Shown here: one piece after another, positions 1 to 9,991 of the stretch
Layout: each line of letters starts with the position of its first letter
Numbering within the stretch: the stretch's first letter is position 1
Assembly: GCF_000327065.1 (NCBI RefSeq)
Contig: NC_019936.1
Location: 2,435,001 to 2,499,000 of the forward strand
Direction: 5' to 3'
DNA: 64,000 bases
Source of the DNA: Stutzerimonas stutzeri RCH2
GTDB taxonomy: Bacteria; Pseudomonadota; Gammaproteobacteria; Pseudomonadales; Pseudomonadaceae
The notes under the pieces: generated by a model
What the model was told of the DNA's origin: nothing
Database searches by the model: none
The model's input: the letters and a program-made list of their open reading frames with translations, nothing else
Position numbers and translations under genes: made by a program

Positions 1-1161
1 GATCTCCGCCTCATCGCGCACACCACCGAGCGCCATGCGGACGAACTTACGGTTGGTCGAGCGCGCAATGGACTCGGCCAGCGAAGTCTTGCCGACACCC
101 GGCGGCCCGACCAAGCAGAGCACCGGCCCCTTGAGCTTCTTCACACGCTTCTGAACGGCGAGATACTCGAGAATGCGGTCCTTGACCTCTTCGAGGCCAT
201 AGTGATCAGCGTCGAGCACCTCTTCAGCCTTGGCCAGATCCAGGCGGACCTTGCTGGCGGCCTTCCACGGCACGTTCACCAGCCAGTCGATATAGGTGCG
301 AACAACCGTGGCCTCAGCTGACATCGGAGACATCTGCTTCAGTTTGTTGAGTTCAGCCTGAGCCTTGGCGTAGGCATCCTTGCTGAGCCCGGCATTCTCG
401 ATGCGCTTCTTCAGCTCATCAACTTCATTGTGACCTTCATCGATATCGCCGAGCTCCTTCTGAATGGCCTTCATCTGCTCATTCAGGTAGTACTCGCGCT
501 GGCTGCGCTCCATCTGCTTTTTCACGCGGCCGCGAATGCGCTTCTCCACCTGCAGCAGGTCGATCTCTGCGTCCAGCAACGCCAGGACGTGCTCGACGCG
601 AGCTGCTAGGTCGGTGATTTCGAGAATCTGCTGTTTCTGCTCGATCTTCAGCGCCATGTGCGCAGCCATGGTATCGACCAGGCGCGCCGGCTCATCGATG
701 CTGTTCAGCGAGGACAGGACCTCAGCGGGAACCTTCTTGCCCAGTTGCACGTACTGCTCGAACTGGCTCAGCAGACTGCGGGTGAAGACTTCGGATTCAC
801 GCGCCTCGACTTCCGCTTCCTCGATCAGCGAAACCTCAGCCCTGCAGTGGTCATCCACCTCGACGAAGCGCTCGATCACGCCGCGCTGCTCACCCTCGAC
901 CAGCACCTTGACCGTACCGTCTGGCAGCTTGAGAAGCTGCAGCACGGTAGCCACTGTGCCCACACGATACAACGCGTCTTCGGCCGGATCGTCATCAGCA
1001 GGGTTTTTCTGCGCCAGCAGGAGAATCTGCTTGTCGCCGGCCATGGCGGACTCGAGCGCTTCGATGGATTTTTCACGGCCAACGAAAAGCGGGATCACCA
1101 TGTGCGGGTAAACCACCACATCGCGCAGCGGCAAAAGGGGCAATTCGATGGTTGTCTTCAT
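1..1161 (-). CDS. lon: Lon ATP-dependent protease, N-terminal part (runs off the window)
   Basis: The reverse strand encodes 387 residues from ATG at 1161 to the window edge, with no stop. Residues 1 to about 190 match the Lon substrate-binding domain (start MKTTIELPLLPLRDVVVYPH), followed by the helical linker and the start of the AAA+ module. The Walker A motif GPPGVGKT is near residue 362. The rest of the ATPase and the Ser-Lys protease domain lie outside the window. Lon is a cytoplasmic homo-oligomeric protease that degrades misfolded and regulatory proteins. It lies 3' of clpX on the same strand, the usual pseudomonad order, but a hairpin and a candidate heat-shock promoter separate them, so it is probably its own transcription unit. 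Confidence 0.97.
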   Translation of the reverse strand, partial: MKTTIELPLLPLRDVVVYPHMVIPLFVGREKSIEALESAMAGDKQILLLAQKNPADDDPAEDALYRVGTVATVLQLLKLPDGTVKVLVEGEQRGVIERFVEVDDHCRAEVSLIEEAEVEARESEVFTRSLLSQFEQYVQLGKKVPAEVLSSLNSIDEPARLVDTMAAHMALKIEQKQQILEITDLAARVEHVLALLDAEIDLLQVEKRIRGRVKKQMERSQREYYLNEQMKAIQKELGDIDEGHNEVDELKKRIENAGLSKDAYAKAQAELNKLKQMSPMSAEATVVRTYIDWLVNVPWKAASKVRLDLAKAEEVLDADHYGLEEVKDRILEYLAVQKRVKKLKGPVLCLVGPPGVGKTSLAESIARSTNRKFVRMALGGVRDEAEI

Positions 1162-1220
1162 AATTCAGCTCTACGACGGCCATTCGGCGGTAAACGGATG
1201 GGCTATACCCTTGCAGCAAA

Positions 1221-1248
1221 GATGAGGGCGCGCTCCATAAAAAACAAG
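1221..1248 (-). promoter_or_regulatory. candidate sigma-32 heat-shock promoter of lon
   Basis: On the minus strand CTTGTT (1248-1243) is followed after 14 bases by CCCTCATC (1228-1221). This resembles the heat-shock pattern CTTGAA-N13-15-CCCCAT. It lies about 60 bases before the lon ATG. lon is a classical RpoH target, which supports the call, but the -35 and -10 each depart from consensus. Confidence 0.4.
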
Positions 1249-1265
1249 GCGGCGAAGCAAAATGC

Positions 1266-1288
1266 AAAGGGGCCCGCAGGCCCCTTTT
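1266..1288 (-). terminator. hairpin terminator after clpX
   Basis: A nine-base stem (AAAGGGGCC with its complement) closes a four-base loop just 3' of the clpX stop at 1295. T-rich sequence follows it on both sides. It separates clpX from lon. Confidence 0.7.
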
Positions 1289-1294
1289 GTTCGA

Positions 1295-2575
1295 TCACGC
1301 CTCAGGCGCAGCCTTGGCTGGCGGTTCGGTGTTTTCGTATATCAGCAAAGGCTGAGATGTGCCTTCGATCACGCTTTCGTCGATGACCACCTTGCTGACG
1401 TCCTTCTGCGAAGGAATCTCATACATGGTGTCGAGCAGCACGCCCTCGAGAATCGAGCGCAAACCGCGCGCACCAGTCTTGCGCTCCAGAGCACGACTGG
1501 CGATTGCCTTGAGCGCATCCGGACGAAACTCGAGATCGACACCTTCCAGTTCGAACAGCTTGGCGTACTGCTTGGTCAGCGCATTCTTCGGCTCGGTGAG
1601 GATCTGAATCAGCGCCGCTTCGTCGAGTTCGTCGAGCGTGGCGATCACGGGGAGACGCCCAACGAATTCCGGAATCAAACCAAACTTGACCAGATCGTCC
1701 GGCTCTACCGCGCGCAGCGCTTCACCGATCTTCTTACCCGGATCCTTGCTGCGAACTTCGGCGTTGAAGCCGATGCCACCTTGGGTCGAACGCCCCTGGA
1801 TGACCTTCTCCAATCCGGCAAACGCACCACCACAAATAAACAGGATGTTGCGTGTATCTACCTGCAGGAATTCCTGTTGCGGGTGCTTGCGACCGCCCTG
1901 CGGCGGGACGGAGGCGACTGTGCCCTCGATCAGCTTGAGCAGCGCCTGCTGCACACCTTCCCCGGACACGTCACGAGTAATCGACGGGTTGTCAGACTTG
2001 CGAGAAATCTTGTCGATTTCATCGATGTAGACGATGCCCATTTGCGCCTTTTCTACATCGTAATCACACTTCTGCAGCAGCTTCTGGATAATGTTCTCGA
2101 CATCCTCGCCAACATAGCCCGCCTCGGTGAGCGTGGTCGCATCGGCGATGGTGAATGGAACATTGAGCAGGCGCGCCAGGGTTTCCGCCAGCAGCGTCTT
2201 GCCGGATCCAGTCGGGCCGATCAGCAGAATGTTGCTTTTGCCCAGCTCGACTTCTTCTTTCTTGTCGCGCTGGTTCAGGCGTTTGTAGTGGTTGTAAACG
2301 GCCACTGCCAGGATTTTCTTCGCACGTTCCTGACCAATGACGTACTGGTCGAGAATGCCGCTGATCTCCTTGGGCGCAGGCAGTTTGTGCGCGTTGCTCT
2401 CGGCCTGCGCTTCCTGCACCTCCTCACGGATGATGTCATTGCACAGGTCGACGCACTCGTCGCAGATGAAAACGGAGGGCCCGGCGATCAACTTGCGTAC
2501 TTCATGCTGGCTTTTGCCGCAAAAAGAGCAATAGAGCAGTTTGCCGGAGTCCTCGCCGTTGCGGGTGTCAGTCAT
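1295..2575 (-). CDS. clpX: ClpX, ATPase subunit of the ClpXP protease
   Basis: 426 residues, the usual pseudomonad length. The N-terminal zinc-binding domain has C16-x2-C19 and C38-x2-C41. The AAA+ core follows, with Walker A GPTGSGKT near residue 120 and Walker [10 protein letters not shown], then the IGF-type loop region GGIGF that docks to ClpP. The longer reading frame begins 15 codons upstream. ATG at 2575 is chosen because [19 protein letters not shown] is the family start. ClpX unfolds tagged substrates and feeds them into ClpP. It lies directly 3' of clpP on the same strand. Confidence 0.97.
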   Translation of the reverse strand: MTDTRNGEDSGKLLYCSFCGKSQHEVRKLIAGPSVFICDECVDLCNDIIREEVQEAQAESNAHKLPAPKEISGILDQYVIGQERAKKILAVAVYNHYKRLNQRDKKEEVELGKSNILLIGPTGSGKTLLAETLARLLNVPFTIADATTLTEAGYVGEDVENIIQKLLQKCDYDVEKAQMGIVYIDEIDKISRKSDNPSITRDVSGEGVQQALLKLIEGTVASVPPQGGRKHPQQEFLQVDTRNILFICGGAFAGLEKVIQGRSTQGGIGFNAEVRSKDPGKKIGEALRAVEPDDLVKFGLIPEFVGRLPVIATLDELDEAALIQILTEPKNALTKQYAKLFELEGVDLEFRPDALKAIASRALERKTGARGLRSILEGVLLDTMYEIPSQKDVSKVVIDESVIEGTSQPLLIYENTEPPAKAAPEA

Positions 2576-2672
2576 TCGATCGATCCAATCGGGAAGGCTT
2601 GAAACACAAGATGAAGGCAATCGTGGGCTTTTTCAAGCCCACGGCACAGCCGCATATCGCAGGCTGCAGGGA

Positions 2673-3311
2673 TCAGACGGCGAGCTGACGCTGGGTCAGA
2701 ACCTGGTCGATCAAGCCGTACTTGACGGCATCCTCACCGCTCATGAAGTTGTCGCGGTCGGTGTCGCGGGCAATCACATCCATCGGCTGGCCGGTATGGT
2801 GGGCCAGAACCTTGTTCAGGCGCTCACGGATAGTCAGGATTTCACGTGCGTGAATCTCGATATCCGAAGCCTGGCCCTGGAAGCCACCCAATGGCTGGTG
2901 GATCATCATGCGCGAATGCGGCAGGCAGTAACGCTTACCGGCAGTACCGCCTGTCAGCAGCAGGGCACCCATGGAACAGGCCTGACCGATACAGATGGTC
3001 GACACGTCCGGCTTGATGAACTGCATGGTGTCATAAATCGACATCCCGGCAGTCACCGAGCCACCCGGGGAATTAATGTAGAGGTGAATGTCCTTCTCGG
3101 GGTTTTCAGCCTCGAGGAACAGCATCTGCGCGACGATCAGGTTGGCCATGTAGTCTTCGACCTGGCCGACCATGAAGATCACCCGCTCTTTCAGGAGGCG
3201 CGAATAGATGTCATAGGCGCGCTCACCGCGTGCGGATTGCTCGATCACCATCGGGACCAGGCCGCCGGCGGCCTGAATGTCCGGAACTTGCATAAAAGGA
3301 TTGCGGGACAT
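2673..3311 (-). CDS. clpP: ClpP, serine protease subunit of Clp
   Basis: 212 residues. The catalytic triad is visible: S113 in GQACSMG, H138 in MMIHQPLGG and an Asp near residue 187 (DRDNFM). The short N-terminal stretch before [21 protein letters not shown] fits a self-processed propeptide. ClpP forms the tetradecameric proteolytic chamber partnered by ClpX, encoded 97 bases downstream. The pair is likely co-transcribed. Confidence 0.97.
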   Translation of the reverse strand: MSRNPFMQVPDIQAAGGLVPMVIEQSARGERAYDIYSRLLKERVIFMVGQVEDYMANLIVAQMLFLEAENPEKDIHLYINSPGGSVTAGMSIYDTMQFIKPDVSTICIGQACSMGALLLTGGTAGKRYCLPHSRMMIHQPLGGFQGQASDIEIHAREILTIRERLNKVLAHHTGQPMDVIARDTDRDNFMSGEDAVKYGLIDQVLTQRQLAV

Positions 3312-3346
3312 GTTCCAACGATACTCCCTATGTCATGCCGTAAAAG

Positions 3347-3375
3347 ACATAAGCCAGCACGAGGCTGGCTTATGT
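3347..3375 (-). terminator. terminator/attenuator between tig and clpP
   Basis: A perfect 12-base stem (3347-3358 with 3364-3375) around a five-base loop is followed on the minus strand by CTTTTAC. It sits between the tig stop and the clpP start, so clpPX probably has its own promoter or is reached by read-through. Confidence 0.7.
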
Positions 3376-3400
3376 TTGTGCACTCGAATGTGTGAAGAAA

Positions 3401-4711
3401 TCAGGCAGCTTGCGGGGCTTCCGCAGGCTTGACAGCTTCTTCGTAGGAGACCGACTTGTCGGTCACCTTGGCCTGCTGCAGAACAGTATCTACAACTTGT
3501 TCTTCGAGCACAACCGAACGGACTTCGTTCAACTGTTCGGCGTTCTTGTAGTACCAGGCAACAACCTGCTCGGGCTCCTGATAAGCCGAGGCCATTTCCT
3601 CGATCAGCTCGCGCACACGAGCTTCATCCGGCTTCAGTTCTTTCTGCTTGACCACTTCCGCAACGATCAGACCGAGAACGACGCGGCGCTTGGCCTGCTC
3701 CTGGAAGAGTTCGGCCGGCAATTGATCAGGCTTGATGTTGCCACCGAACTGCTGAACAGCCTGGACGCGCAGACGGTTCACTTCATTGTCGATCAGCGCC
3801 TTGGGCACTTCGATCGGGTTGCCGGCTACCAGCCCTTCCATGACCTGGTTCTTCACCTTGGTCTTGATGGCCTGGCGCAGCTCGCGCTCCATGTTTTTCT
3901 TCACTTCAGCGCGGAAGCCTTCAACGCCACCTTCCTGCACGCCGAACTGGGCGAAGAACTCGTCGTTCAGCTCAGGCAGTTGCGGAGCGGCAACGGCGTT
4001 CACGGTGACGGTGAACTCGGCGGTTTTGCCGGCCAGGTCGAGATTCTGGTAATCCTCCGGGAAAGTCGGATTGATCACGCGCTCTTCGCCGGCCTTGGCG
4101 CCAACCAGGGCGTCTTCGAAGCCAGGGATCATGCGACCCGAACCCAGTACCAGCTGAGTGCCCTTGGCCGAACCACCGGCGAAGGCTTCGCCGTCGATCT
4201 TGCCAACGAAGTCGATAGTCAGCTGGTCGCCGTTCTCGGCGGCACGCTCAACGTTCTCGAAACGGGTGTTCTGCTTGCGCAGGATTTCCAGCATGTTATC
4301 GACGTCGCTTTCGGCCACTTCAGCCTGCAGACGCTCGATCTCGATAGCCTCGAAACCGGCCACTTCAAACTCAGGGAACACTTCGAAAGTGGCGACGTAC
4401 TCGAGGTCCTTGCCCTTTTCGAACACTTTCGGCTCGACGGACGGCGCACCGGCCGGGTTCAGCTTCTCGGCGACGACGGCCTCGTAGAAGGTCGACTGGA
4501 TCAGGTCGCCCAGCGCTTCCTGGCGAGCGGCCTCTTCGTAACGCTGGCGGATCACACTCATCGGCACTTTGCCGGGGCGGAAACCAGGGATCTTGGCACG
4601 GCTGGCGGTCTGTTGCAGACGCTTGTTGACTTCGGTCTCGATGCGCTCGACCGGCACGCCGATGGTCATGCGGCGCTCAAGAGCGGAGGTGCTTTCAACA
4701 GAAACTTGCAT
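3401..4711 (-). CDS. tig: trigger factor, ribosome-associated chaperone and prolyl isomerase
   Basis: 436 residues, normal for the family. The N-terminal ribosome-binding domain carries the signature [16 protein letters not shown] (family GFRxGKxP). The central FKBP-type isomerase domain spans roughly residues 150-245, followed by the helical C-terminal arms. ATG at 4711 is preferred over an upstream in-frame ATG because [14 protein letters not shown] is the family start. Trigger factor binds nascent chains at the ribosome exit. It heads the tig-clpP-clpX-lon block. Confidence 0.97.
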   Translation of the reverse strand: MQVSVESTSALERRMTIGVPVERIETEVNKRLQQTASRAKIPGFRPGKVPMSVIRQRYEEAARQEALGDLIQSTFYEAVVAEKLNPAGAPSVEPKVFEKGKDLEYVATFEVFPEFEVAGFEAIEIERLQAEVAESDVDNMLEILRKQNTRFENVERAAENGDQLTIDFVGKIDGEAFAGGSAKGTQLVLGSGRMIPGFEDALVGAKAGEERVINPTFPEDYQNLDLAGKTAEFTVTVNAVAAPQLPELNDEFFAQFGVQEGGVEGFRAEVKKNMERELRQAIKTKVKNQVMEGLVAGNPIEVPKALIDNEVNRLRVQAVQQFGGNIKPDQLPAELFQEQAKRRVVLGLIVAEVVKQKELKPDEARVRELIEEMASAYQEPEQVVAWYYKNAEQLNEVRSVVLEEQVVDTVLQQAKVTDKSVSYEEAVKPAEAPQAA

Positions 4712-4768
4712 GGATTTTCCTCGTTGCACAGACATAAGCCGGGCGTTCCGGCCCCAGAATGGGCAAGC

Positions 4769-4797
4769 ATTCTAGTGGCTCGGTTGACATAAGTCAC
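4769..4797 (-). promoter_or_regulatory. candidate sigma-70 promoter of tig
   Basis: On the minus strand GTGACT (4797-4792), a 17-base spacer and TAGAAT (4774-4769) form a reasonable -35/-10 pair about 60 bases before the tig ATG. The -10 matches 5 of 6 consensus bases, the -35 only 4 of 6. Confidence 0.5.
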
Positions 4798-4888
4798 CCT
4801 GCCTGTCACACCGAGCAACAGCCGCACCGCGCGCGGATAATCATTGCTTGCGGCAGCCCGGTCGCAAATCAGGGACATGCGCTGCCAA

Positions 4889-6910
4889 CTAACCCTGCAC
4901 CAATCGCTTCATCCAATCGAGCAGAACGGTAGGCAGCAGGTCCGGGCGCGGCAGCAGCGCATAGCGGGTCGCACCGAATATCCGCGGCAGGTAGGCGCTG
5001 GCCTGCCGGTCGATGGTCAGGCAGAACGGCGATATGCCTTGCAGCACGGCTTCCAGAACGGCCTGACGGGTGTCCTCGATTCCGTATCGACCTTCGTAGT
5101 CATCGTTGTCACTGGGTTTTCCATCGGACAACACCAGCAGCAGCCGACGGGCCGCCGGCTGACGCATGAGATTGGCGCTCGCATGACGGATAGCCGCGCC
5201 ACAGCGGGTGTAATGCTCCGGCTCCAGCGCGGCGATGCGTAGCGCCACCTCTTGGCCATAAGCCTCCTCGAAGGTCTTGATATCGCGGACCACCACCGCT
5301 TCCCTGCCCTGCCCTGAAAATGCCTGGATCGCGTAGGGGGCACCCAGGCTCTGCAGCGCGATGCTCACCAGCAACAGGGCTTCGCGCTCGACATCTATCA
5401 CGCGTCGCCCCTGGGAAATCCAGCTGTCCGTCGACCCGCTGACATCGATGAGCAGCAGGATGGCCAGGTTCCGCTCTGCGCAACGCTGCGTACGGTACAG
5501 ACGATCGGTCAGTCCGCTGCCCGCTCGAAAATTCGCCAGCGCATCGACATATGCATCCAGGTCCAGCTCGTCTCCATCGACCTGACCGCGCAACCAGGCC
5601 CGGTGGGTGCGCAGCAATTCGAAGCGGCGGCGAATCCCCTCAAGCAATCCTCGATGAGATTCGAGCGTTTCTGCTAGCCAGACTGGATTACCTGGGGGAG
5701 CCGTGCGTACCTGCACGAGGGCGTTCTGCTCGCGGTAATGCTGCGTGCGGTAATCCCATTCGGGATAGCTAATCCCTCGCTGCGCAGCCAAAACGCCGGG
5801 TGCAAGCGCGTTAACAGAGGCATCTGGTGGGTCATCAGCCAGCAGCACCTCCTTGGGCTGTCCGGGTGAAGCGACCAGACGCGCCTGAGGAAGATCGCCG
5901 AGCATTTCCCCGAACAGCTCTGCATCCGTGTCGTCCCGATCGATGGGCCGCTGCAGGCCCATCGGGTCCTCCGCGTGGGGATGAGGTTCGTCCAGCTGGA
6001 TCATCAGCGGTCCGCTTTCCTCCGATTCATCCTCATCGGGGCGCGCCTGACGAATATCGGGTCGCCGTTCGAGCCGCACGCTCTGCGGCGCCGGCTGAGT
6101 GGGGTCGTGTGAAATCGGAGCAGCGACCGCATGCTGCTGATGGCGCATCGCAGGAGCCAGCAACGTTCCGGTCCACCAGTCCGCGAACAGTGGCTCCTGG
6201 CCGATGCGTCCTCCAGGAGCAGGTTCCAATGCCCATTCGGCCACCAATCGAGTCGCCCAGTCGCACGACGCTTCCGGCGTAGGCGACTGCGGAAAACCAT
6301 CCGCCTCGCCCACCAGCAGCGCACGCACGCGGGCCTCCAGAGGGCGTCGTGCCGCACCGAACGCACTCAGCGCTGGACGACGCGCGAGTGCGCAGACCCG
6401 CAATACCTGTACCGAGTCAGCCAGCCCTGGCATTTCCTCTAGCAGCTCGCGCTCGGCCGCATGGGCTTCCAGCAGGTGGTAAAGCGCACCGGCAAGTAGC
6501 GGGAGACTGCGCCAATCGCTCAGTGCACTGCCGCGGCGAATGCGCATAGCCTGCTGCAACGCCATCACTTTATAGAGGGTCGCCGCAAGCGGGCGGTCAG
6601 GGATATCCAGCATGCGCGGCAACCAGATACTCGCGCCATCGGTTGCCGGTACTGCAGCGCGCCGCTGTGGCCTGGGACTACGCCCAAATAAGTCGGCGAG
6701 CAAGGTCGGTCGTGCGGGGGGCTGGGCGACACGCAACCGATAGCTGTTGCCGAACACTGCCGCGAGCAGCAACTCCAGGCGCTCAGCCACCTCGCTCAGC
6801 GGCAGACTTGCAGGTGCGTCCGGCGCAGGGCTGTAGCGACGCCAGAGGCGCTGGGCGAAGACCGTCGCATGCCGCGCCGCGTCGGTAAGAACTTCTTCGG
6901 CTTCGGCCAT
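4889..6910 (-). CDS. norD: NorD, von Willebrand A-domain nitric oxide reductase activation protein
   Basis: 673 residues. The N-terminal two thirds is poorly conserved, with an acidic low-complexity stretch around residues 290-340. The C-terminal vWA domain starts near residue 481 and carries the metal-dependent adhesion motif DVSGSTDS near residue 489, plus LSDGKPSD. NorD pairs with the MoxR-type ATPase NorQ to activate cytochrome c nitric oxide reductase, probably by inserting the non-haem iron of NorB (family knowledge). It is the last gene of the nirK-nor operon, 3 bases after norQ. Confidence 0.93.
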   Translation of the reverse strand: MAEAEEVLTDAARHATVFAQRLWRRYSPAPDAPASLPLSEVAERLELLLAAVFGNSYRLRVAQPPARPTLLADLFGRSPRPQRRAAVPATDGASIWLPRMLDIPDRPLAATLYKVMALQQAMRIRRGSALSDWRSLPLLAGALYHLLEAHAAERELLEEMPGLADSVQVLRVCALARRPALSAFGAARRPLEARVRALLVGEADGFPQSPTPEASCDWATRLVAEWALEPAPGGRIGQEPLFADWWTGTLLAPAMRHQQHAVAAPISHDPTQPAPQSVRLERRPDIRQARPDEDESEESGPLMIQLDEPHPHAEDPMGLQRPIDRDDTDAELFGEMLGDLPQARLVASPGQPKEVLLADDPPDASVNALAPGVLAAQRGISYPEWDYRTQHYREQNALVQVRTAPPGNPVWLAETLESHRGLLEGIRRRFELLRTHRAWLRGQVDGDELDLDAYVDALANFRAGSGLTDRLYRTQRCAERNLAILLLIDVSGSTDSWISQGRRVIDVEREALLLVSIALQSLGAPYAIQAFSGQGREAVVVRDIKTFEEAYGQEVALRIAALEPEHYTRCGAAIRHASANLMRQPAARRLLLVLSDGKPSDNDDYEGRYGIEDTRQAVLEAVLQGISPFCLTIDRQASAYLPRIFGATRYALLPRPDLLPTVLLDWMKRLVQG

Positions 6911-6913
6911 GGT

Positions 6914-7729
6914 CTAGATGAATGTTCCGTCGACCAGATCGCGCATCGCTCCGACCAGCGCTTCGTCGTCCGAAAGTGGCGAGACGATTGCCGCCAGGCA
7001 AGCTTCACGCACGGCTATGCCATCGGCGCAGAGGGCGCCCGCTGCTATCAGCAGACGGGTACTGGGCACCTCGGCCAAGCCGCGATCGCGCAGCACTCGC
7101 AGCCTGCGCGCCAGTGTGACCAGGGCGCGCGCGGTCGGCGCATCGACACCACTCTCACGCTGGACGATCTTCGCCTCTTCCTCTTCGCTCGGAAAATCCA
7201 GATCCATGGCGACGAAGCGCTGACGCGTGCTCGGCTTGAGGTCCTTGAGCATGCGCTGGTAGCCCGGGTTGTAGGAGATCACCAACTGGAAGCCTGGTGC
7301 GGCCATCAGCGACTCACCGGTCTTGTCGATTGGCAGCAGGCGCCGGTGATCGGTCAAGGCATGCAAGACGACCACGGTATCCTGGCGCGCCTCGACGACT
7401 TCATCCAGATAGCAGATGGCCCCCTCACGTACGGCCCGGGTGAGAGGGCCATCCTGCCAGACGGTACCGTCATGGCGAATAAGGAAACGCCCAATCAGGT
7501 CACTGGCCGACAGATCATCGTGGCAGGCCACCGTGATCAGCGGCCTGTTCAGCCGCCAGGCCATGTGCTCGACGAAGCGGGTCTTGCCGCAGCCGGTCGG
7601 CCCTTTGAGCATGACCGCCAAGCCACGCGCATGGCAGCGCTCGAACACCGCGACTTCATTGCCGCACGGTACGTAGAACGGCTCCCCCTCACTCGCTTTC
7701 GCCAGTGGCGGGTATTCGGGCAACGTCAC
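6914..7729 (-). CDS. norQ: NorQ, MoxR-type AAA+ ATPase for nitric oxide reductase activation
   Basis: 271 residues. Walker A is GPTGCGKT (residues 43-50), Walker B is ICYLDE (D109-E110), and a C-terminal CbbQ/NirQ/NorQ-type region follows. The start is GTG at 7729, overlapping the norB stop as GTGA, which implies translational coupling. The protein fits the CbbQ/NorQ chaperone class that works with a vWA partner, here NorD immediately downstream. It is expected in the cytoplasm at the membrane-embedded NorB. Confidence 0.95.
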   Translation of the reverse strand: MTLPEYPPLAKASEGEPFYVPCGNEVAVFERCHARGLAVMLKGPTGCGKTRFVEHMAWRLNRPLITVACHDDLSASDLIGRFLIRHDGTVWQDGPLTRAVREGAICYLDEVVEARQDTVVVLHALTDHRRLLPIDKTGESLMAAPGFQLVISYNPGYQRMLKDLKPSTRQRFVAMDLDFPSEEEEAKIVQRESGVDAPTARALVTLARRLRVLRDRGLAEVPSTRLLIAAGALCADGIAVREACLAAIVSPLSDDEALVGAMRDLVDGTFI

Positions 7730-9093
7730 GTCGGGTGTACCTCCGTCTCTGCAAGCACCGGCTCCGTATCATCTAGGACGAAGCGTGGCGTGTAGCGGAA
7801 GAAGTCGTAGATGAACAGGGCAACGCCCACGGTGAACAGCGACGCGGTGGCAATGAGCATCACGAAATGGATCTGGATCTTGAGCTGTGCATCCAGATAG
7901 CCCATCCCCATGATCCGCTCCAGGTAGACCTGCGCGATACCGGCCGTGGCGAACGACAGCGTCATGCCGAACATGCCGGTAATCTGCAGCCAGAACGCCC
8001 AGTAGCCCAGCGCAGTACCCTGCTCCCGGCGCCCGGCAGTCAACGATGGCAAGGCATAGCTGATCATCGCCATGACGATCATCGCGTAGGCACCGTAGAA
8101 CGCCGCATGGCCGTGCATCGCGGTGATCAAGGTGCCGTGGGTCCATTTGTTGACGCTCGGCCAGGTATGCGCGAGGCCCAGCAGCCCGGCGCCGAACAGA
8201 GAGAACAGCGCGCTGCCGATCGTCCAGTGCAGCGCCAACGTATTCGGGTGCGCCAGCCCCGAGCGACGCATGGCGCCGTAGGCGTAAGCGGCCATGCCGA
8301 CGAGTGCGAGCGGCTCCAGTGCGCTGAAGAACCCGCCGATGGGCAGCCAGTAGGTCGGCACACCGACCCAGTAATAGTGGTGCGCCGTACCGAGAATGCC
8401 GGCAATAAACACCAGACCGACGATCACGTACAGCCATTTCTCCATGACTTCCCGATCCGCACCGGACAAGCGGATCAGCAGGTAGGCCAGGAAGCCGCCC
8501 ATGATCATCATCCAGACGCCCTCGACCCAGAGGTGAATCGTCCACCAGCGATAGAAGATCGAAACCGTGTAGTTCTCGTAGTGCAACAATGCCGGCAGAT
8601 ACAGCAGCGCAGCACTGACGAAACCGATCATCAGCACCGCTTCGGTCGTGGTGAAGCGCCCCGATTTCCGGATCGTCATGCCGATGTTGTAGAGAAAAAT
8701 CAGCATGCAGACGACGATGACGAGCTTGTGCGGCAGCGGCTGCTCGAGCAACTTGTTGCCGGTGCCGTAGCGGAACAGATAGCTGATGATCGCCGTGACG
8801 CCCATCAGCGTCCAAAGCACCAGCTGCACATAGGCCAGCTTGGTGCTGTGCAGCTCGGCGCGGGACTCTTCCGGAATCATCCAGTACGTCGCGCCCATGA
8901 AGCCGGTCAGCACCCAGACGATCAGCAGGTTGGTGTGAATCACTTTGGTGACGTCGAACGGCAGAATGTACAGCAGCGGGTCCGGCCCGATGTATTTGGT
9001 CGCCGAGAGCAGGCCGAACACCAGCTGCAGGCCGAACAACACCATCGCGACGGCGAAGTACCAGTAGGCGACCGATTGGGACTGATAGCGCAT
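7726..9093 (-). CDS. norB: NorB, catalytic subunit of cytochrome c nitric oxide reductase
   Basis: 455 residues with about 12 membrane segments, a haem-copper oxidase superfamily member. All metal ligands are visible: H53 and H329 for low-spin haem b, H327 for haem b3, and H187, H238 and H239 for the non-haem iron. Glutamates E191 (HLWVEG) and E260 are typical of NOR. It reduces 2 NO to N2O with electrons from NorC. There is no quinol-oxidising N-terminal extension, so this is the cNOR type. AAGGGG lies 8 bases before the ATG. norC is upstream and norQ overlaps downstream. Confidence 0.97.
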   Translation of the reverse strand: MRYQSQSVAYWYFAVAMVLFGLQLVFGLLSATKYIGPDPLLYILPFDVTKVIHTNLLIVWVLTGFMGATYWMIPEESRAELHSTKLAYVQLVLWTLMGVTAIISYLFRYGTGNKLLEQPLPHKLVIVVCMLIFLYNIGMTIRKSGRFTTTEAVLMIGFVSAALLYLPALLHYENYTVSIFYRWWTIHLWVEGVWMMIMGGFLAYLLIRLSGADREVMEKWLYVIVGLVFIAGILGTAHHYYWVGVPTYWLPIGGFFSALEPLALVGMAAYAYGAMRRSGLAHPNTLALHWTIGSALFSLFGAGLLGLAHTWPSVNKWTHGTLITAMHGHAAFYGAYAMIVMAMISYALPSLTAGRREQGTALGYWAFWLQITGMFGMTLSFATAGIAQVYLERIMGMGYLDAQLKIQIHFVMLIATASLFTVGVALFIYDFFRYTPRFVLDDTEPVLAETEVHPT

Positions 9094-9139
9094 CGTAGTT
9101 TCCCCTTGAAGCGAACGTGGGTCGGCTTGGCCGTTCGTG

Positions 9140-9982
9140 TCACTTGAGCGTTTCGAGATAAGCCGTCAGCTGGTCGATCTTTTCGTCCGTCAGGCTCTTG
9201 TCGTAACCGGTCGGCATGAACGAGGTGCCGTCAGCGGAGTACATCGCGCCAGGAATGATGTGCGCGCTAGGGGAAACAATGGATTCGCGGATATACCCGC
9301 GAGCATCGCTGGCCTGCCCCTGGTAGTCAGGAGATGCGACGACCTCCGCCGCGCGGGTGGCGAGCCCGGCCAGGGTCGGCCCGGCCATGTTCGCCCCAGG
9401 TGCAATGGAGTGGCAGGCGTTGCACGCAGGCACCGCAGAACGAAACACCTGTTCACCCAAGGCACGCTCATCATCGTCTGCATCCACCGGCCGCGCGCCT
9501 GGCGGCGTGTCGTCGCGCTGCCCGCCGCCAGTATCGGCACCCGGAACGAAGCTGCCGGTGACCAGGATCGGCCGCGGCGGCCAGCCCTGGTTGTCAACTT
9601 TGCTCGCCCAGTCTAGGAACGCGATCAAATCACTGATCTCGTCCTCGGCCAGATTCTGCTGGGGCATCAGCCGGCGGTGGATCTTCTCGTCGTAGAACTT
9701 GGACGGATCACGCATATAGGCCTTGAGGTAAGGCTCACCGCGGTGCTGGGTGATCTTGGTCAGATCCGGCGCGTAATAGGCGCCTTCACCGAACAGCGTG
9801 TGGCAGTTGATGCAGTTGTACTTATGCCAGACATCCATCCCGTGCTTGACCTCAGCCGTGATGTTTTCGGCGTTGGTGAGCTTGGGAAACTGCCGATGAC
9901 TGTCCACTGTCAGCCCGATGAACACGAGCGTGGCGACACCGGTTGCGGCAATCGCGAAGAGCCTCGCTTGGCGGTTGTTCAT
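9140..9982 (-). CDS. norC: NorC with an extra C-terminal cytochrome c domain (dihaem)
   Basis: 280 residues, about twice the usual NorC length of about 146-150. Residues 8-26 form the membrane anchor. The first haem c site is C57-I-N-C60-H61 with a likely axial Met106 (RRLMPQQ). This part alone equals a complete normal NorC. After a Gly/Pro/Asp-rich linker (about 140-172) a second class I cytochrome c domain follows, with C187-N-A-C190-H191 and a likely Met ligand M256 (SFMPTGY). NorC passes electrons to NorB. The extra haem domain could replace or extend a soluble donor. ATG at 9982 lies 9 bases after the 41-residue ORF. Confidence 0.95.
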   Translation of the reverse strand: MNNRQARLFAIAATGVATLVFIGLTVDSHRQFPKLTNAENITAEVKHGMDVWHKYNCINCHTLFGEGAYYAPDLTKITQHRGEPYLKAYMRDPSKFYDEKIHRRLMPQQNLAEDEISDLIAFLDWASKVDNQGWPPRPILVTGSFVPGADTGGGQRDDTPPGARPVDADDDERALGEQVFRSAVPACNACHSIAPGANMAGPTLAGLATRAAEVVASPDYQGQASDARGYIRESIVSPSAHIIPGAMYSADGTSFMPTGYDKSLTDEKIDQLTAYLETLK

Positions 9983-9991
9983 GGCGTGCCC

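Noticed and set aside
536-1386. Plus-strand frames across the lon 5' end
   Set aside because: Antisense to lon and low-complexity in composition.
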